The notes under the pieces are model-generated. The model was not told the DNA's origin. It made no database searches and was given only the letters and a program-made list of their open reading frames with translations. A DNA stretch of 32,292 nucleotides from CAZLIC01 sp964559535 (lineage in GTDB: Bacteria; Pseudomonadota; Alphaproteobacteria; Rhodobacterales; Rhodobacteraceae), in assembly GCA_964559535.1 (NCBI GenBank), contig CAZLIC010000047.1, forward strand, positions 1 through 32,292, given 5' to 3'. Below, piece by piece: positions 31,989 through 32,292 of the stretch (within the stretch, counting starts at the first letter, position 1; each line of letters opens with the position of its first letter). The position numbers were made by a program, and so were the translations under genes.

Positions 31989-32072
31989 ATGCTTGACTTT
32001 ATCTACATTTTCCTCGGCCTCGAAGTTTTTGCAGCCTGCGCCGCCGGCATCCGCGCCTTCGATCGGCTGTGA
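31989..32072 (+). CDS. 27-residue membrane peptide upstream of kdpF
   Basis: A very short frame 'MLDFIYIFLGLEVFAACAAG' plus seven residues forms one hydrophobic helix with a charged C-terminal end ('IRAFDRL'). A strong GAAGGAG ribosome site at 31977-31983 is placed correctly before ATG, and kdpF follows by ten bases. Similar tiny ORFs before kdpF are familiar to me from Rhodobacteraceae and Caulobacter-type genomes, though without a settled name. It likely is an accessory peptide of the potassium pump. Too short for automatic gene finders. Confidence 0.65.
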   Translation: MLDFIYIFLGLEVFAACAAGIRAFDRL

Positions 32073-32082
32073 GGGCGGCGCC

Positions 32083-32169
32083 ATGTTCGATCTGATTCTT
32101 GGGCTCGCAGTGGAAGCTGGCCTGTTCGTCTATCTCGGCGCGGCGCTGCTACGGCCCGACCGGTGCTAG
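32083..32169 (+). CDS. kdpF: KdpF, small subunit of the potassium-transporting ATPase
   Basis: The 28-residue membrane peptide begins 'MFDLILGLAVEAGLFVYLGA' and ends 'ALLRPDRC'. The length and the 'LLRP[DE]R' ending are typical of KdpF, which stabilises the KdpFABC complex. In intact operons the last residue is usually Phe or Tyr-like, so the final Cys may reflect the junction. No kdpA follows; an insertion-sequence fragment begins within a few bases of the stop. The gene is thus probably orphaned or cut from its operon. Confidence 0.75.
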   Translation: MFDLILGLAVEAGLFVYLGAALLRPDRC

Positions 32170-32174
32170 GGGTG

Positions 32175-32292
32175 CCGCATCACGCTTGAACTCATCGCTG
32201 TAGTTGCTTGTCCCCATCTCGGCCCCATTGCCCAAAAGTTAGAGCCTGTCGCGTTCAAACTGAGCCATAGCCGGCGGCGATGAAGTAATTTC
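32175..32292 (-). mobile_element. Fragment of an IS3-family insertion sequence with a truncated orfA
   Basis: On the minus strand an ATG at 32217 starts 'MGTSNYSDEFKRDAA', the N-terminus of an IS3-family OrfA (usually continuing with 'V...'). After about 14 codons the match stops and the frame runs into kdpF antisense and ends at about 32149. The rest of the IS is absent to the left. To the right, the sequence before the ATG ('CTCTAACTTTTGGGCAATGG') looks like the leader and end of the element, possibly with its terminus near 32257. Whether the remainder of the window is IS or flanking DNA cannot be told. Confidence 0.65.

Overview
The window looks like a high-GC alphaproteobacterium of the Paracoccus/Rhodobacter type (Rhodobacteraceae). 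The clearest signs are a nitrate-respiration operon that begins with a fused double NarK transporter, a Crp/Fnr gene placed like narR beside it, the NnrS/NnrU pair, and an NsrR-type nitric-oxide regulator. Several short gene remnants, and a kdp operon that is cut off, point to a rearranged accessory region or plasmid. That last point is inference. No tRNA, rRNA or CRISPR array was seen.

Layout. 1-752: C-terminal part of a helix-turn-helix protein that runs in from the left. 874-5585: a sulfur-handling cluster. An ArsR-type repressor fused to a rhodanese domain faces an operon encoding a membrane di-iron hydroxylase, an MFS transporter, a DsrE-family protein, a single-domain rhodanese and a cysteine desulfurase, with a perfect 10-bp inverted repeat between the two transcription units. 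5581-7757: a broken methyltransferase, a small four-helix membrane protein, a nucleoside phosphorylase, and remnants of chrA and bluB. 7803-11782 (minus strand): a TetR-controlled tripartite ABC exporter (membrane fusion protein, FtsX-like permease, ATPase) plus a small membrane protein.

11824-16113: a nitric-oxide response locus. nsrR and a DUF6522 gene run left. A group III truncated haemoglobin, a short hemerythrin of the RIC type, a 5-formyl-THF cyclo-ligase, nnrS and nnrU run right. A near-perfect odd palindrome lies in the divergent promoter. 16118-30354: narR-like regulator, then narK-narG-narH-narJ-narI-ppiC-hemerythrin-carbonic anhydrase-moeA-DUF2478, tightly packed and probably one long transcript. 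FNR-type boxes lie in the narR/narK gap. The products would take up nitrate, reduce it to nitrite at the membrane, insert the cofactor and fold the enzyme. The hemerythrin and carbonic anhydrase are less expected passengers.

30538-32292: an intact chromate transporter gene, then the leader of a kdp potassium-uptake operon (direct-repeat operator candidate, a 27-residue ORF and kdpF). It ends abruptly in a fragment of an IS3-family insertion sequence where kdpA would be expected.
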